This document shows, in pieces, positions 6,050 through 6,643 of a DNA stretch of 6,643 nt. The position numbers and the translations under genes are program-made. The notes under the pieces are model-generated. The model was not told where the DNA came from. It worked only from the letters and a program-made list of their open reading frames with translations, and searched no databases. The stretch is from Acidobacteriota bacterium (lineage in GTDB: Bacteria > Acidobacteriota > Terriglobia > Terriglobales > Acidobacteriaceae), in NCBI GenBank assembly GCA_021781255.1, contig JAJXXG010000339.1, positions 1 through 6,643 of the forward strand, read 5' to 3'. Each line of letters starts with the position of its first letter. Positions within the stretch are counted from its first letter, which is position 1.

Positions 6050-6139
6050 GGAAGGAAGCTCGGGCACGAACCGCGACCGGGAAACGCGCTCCGGCAGCCG
6101 TTGCTCTCGGAAAGGGCGGCGCATTGTGAAGTGGAAGGA

Positions 6140-6643
6140 TTAATGCGCAATCAGCCGCGCCAGCAAGGGAACGTAAGCCAGCAGTGAGACATAGACGCCG
6201 GTCAGCGCCGCGAAAGCCAGGCTATGGAAGAAGACGAAGCGCAGGATGGAACCCTCCTGGCCGTAGGTCTGGGCGGAAGTGCTGGCGACCACCACGCTGG
6301 AGGCGGAGATCATCTTGCCCATCACGCCGCCCGCGCCGTTGGCCGTCGCCATCAGGGTGGGAGAAACCCCGATCTGGCGGGCGGTCATGGTTTGCAGGCT
6401 GCCGAAGAGGACATTGGATGACGTGTCCGATCCCGTGGAGGCGGTACCGAGCCAGCCGATGAGGGTGCCGAAGAAGGGATACAGCAGGCCGGTCCGGGCG
6501 AACGCCAGGCCAAGGGTAGCATCGAGTCCACAGTACCGCGTTACAAAGCCGAGCGCCATCATGGCGGCGATGGTAACGAGGGTATAACGGACCTTGTATA
6601 CGGTGCTGAAAAAACCACGCACAAGGGCCGCGGGCCCGATCCC
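6140..6643 (-). CDS. lldP: LctP/LldP-family lactate permease, C-terminal part (5' end outside window)
   Basis: Members of this family are inner-membrane permeases for L-lactate, D-lactate or glycolate. The frame is open to the window edge and gives 167 residues ending in LARLIAH; a full protein is usually about 530-560, so about two thirds is missing. The family signature is clear: [20 protein letters not shown] (63-82), then QIGVS (90-94), then [13 protein letters not shown] (101-113), closely following E. coli LldP ([27 protein letters not shown]). Hydrophobic segments near 22-38, 53-69 and 142-164 are probable membrane helices. Gene order puts it upstream of rhaM on the same strand. This suggests uptake or export of lactate linked to rhamnose breakdown, since L-lactaldehyde from rhamnose can be oxidised to lactate. 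The exact substrate cannot be read from this fragment. Confidence 0.92.
   Translation of the reverse strand, partial: GIGPAALVRGFFSTVYKVRYTLVTIAAMMALGFVTRYCGLDATLGLAFARTGLLYPFFGTLIGWLGTASTGSDTSSNVLFGSLQTMTARQIGVSPTLMATANGAGGVMGKMISASSVVVASTSAQTYGQEGSILRFVFFHSLAFAALTGVYVSLLAYVPLLARLIAH

Overview
The window looks like chromosomal DNA of a GC-rich, plant-polymer-degrading bacterium, most likely an Acidobacteriota member of the Terriglobia type. That placement is an inference from three things: the Bacillus-like (type B) succinate dehydrogenase subunits, a Tat-exported GH28 enzyme beside L-rhamnose mutarotase, and intergenic palindromes that resemble dispersed repeats I associate with that group. 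No rRNA or other marker gene is present to confirm it.

Left part (1-2259, + strand): the 3' portion of sdhA (flavoprotein; N-terminus off the window) followed by a complete sdhB (three-cluster iron-sulfur subunit). Their gap of 144 bp is unusually wide for this operon and is filled almost entirely by degenerate dispersed-repeat sequence, including two hairpins. The end of the second hairpin lies directly against the sdhB ribosome binding site.

Convergent zone (2260-2559): no gene. It holds an 11-bp perfect hairpin, a 17-bp perfect hairpin whose core resembles one in the sdhA-sdhB gap, and a roughly 10-bp hairpin just past the stop of the opposing gene.

Right part (2560-6643, all - strand; transcription runs from high to low coordinates): the 3' part of an LctP-family lactate permease gene, a complete L-rhamnose mutarotase gene (rhaM), a complete Tat-exported GH28 (pectinase or rhamnogalacturonan-type) gene, a 370-bp gene-free spacer, and a gene for a 257-residue exported protein of unknown function built from two related halves. 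The first three suggest a rhamnose and pectin module: GH28 releases sugars outside the cytoplasm, RhaM interconverts rhamnose anomers after uptake, and the permease handles lactate, an end product of some rhamnose pathways. The genes are spaced 167-370 bp apart, and promoter-like boxes precede rhaM and the GH28 gene, so they may be separate transcription units rather than one tight operon.

I found no tRNA, rRNA, CRISPR array, transposase or phage gene. The most interesting items are the repeat-derived sdhA-sdhB spacer, the two-repeat exported protein with an inverted repeat upstream, and the GH28 enzyme that keeps three of the four classical active-site motifs but not the histidine motif.
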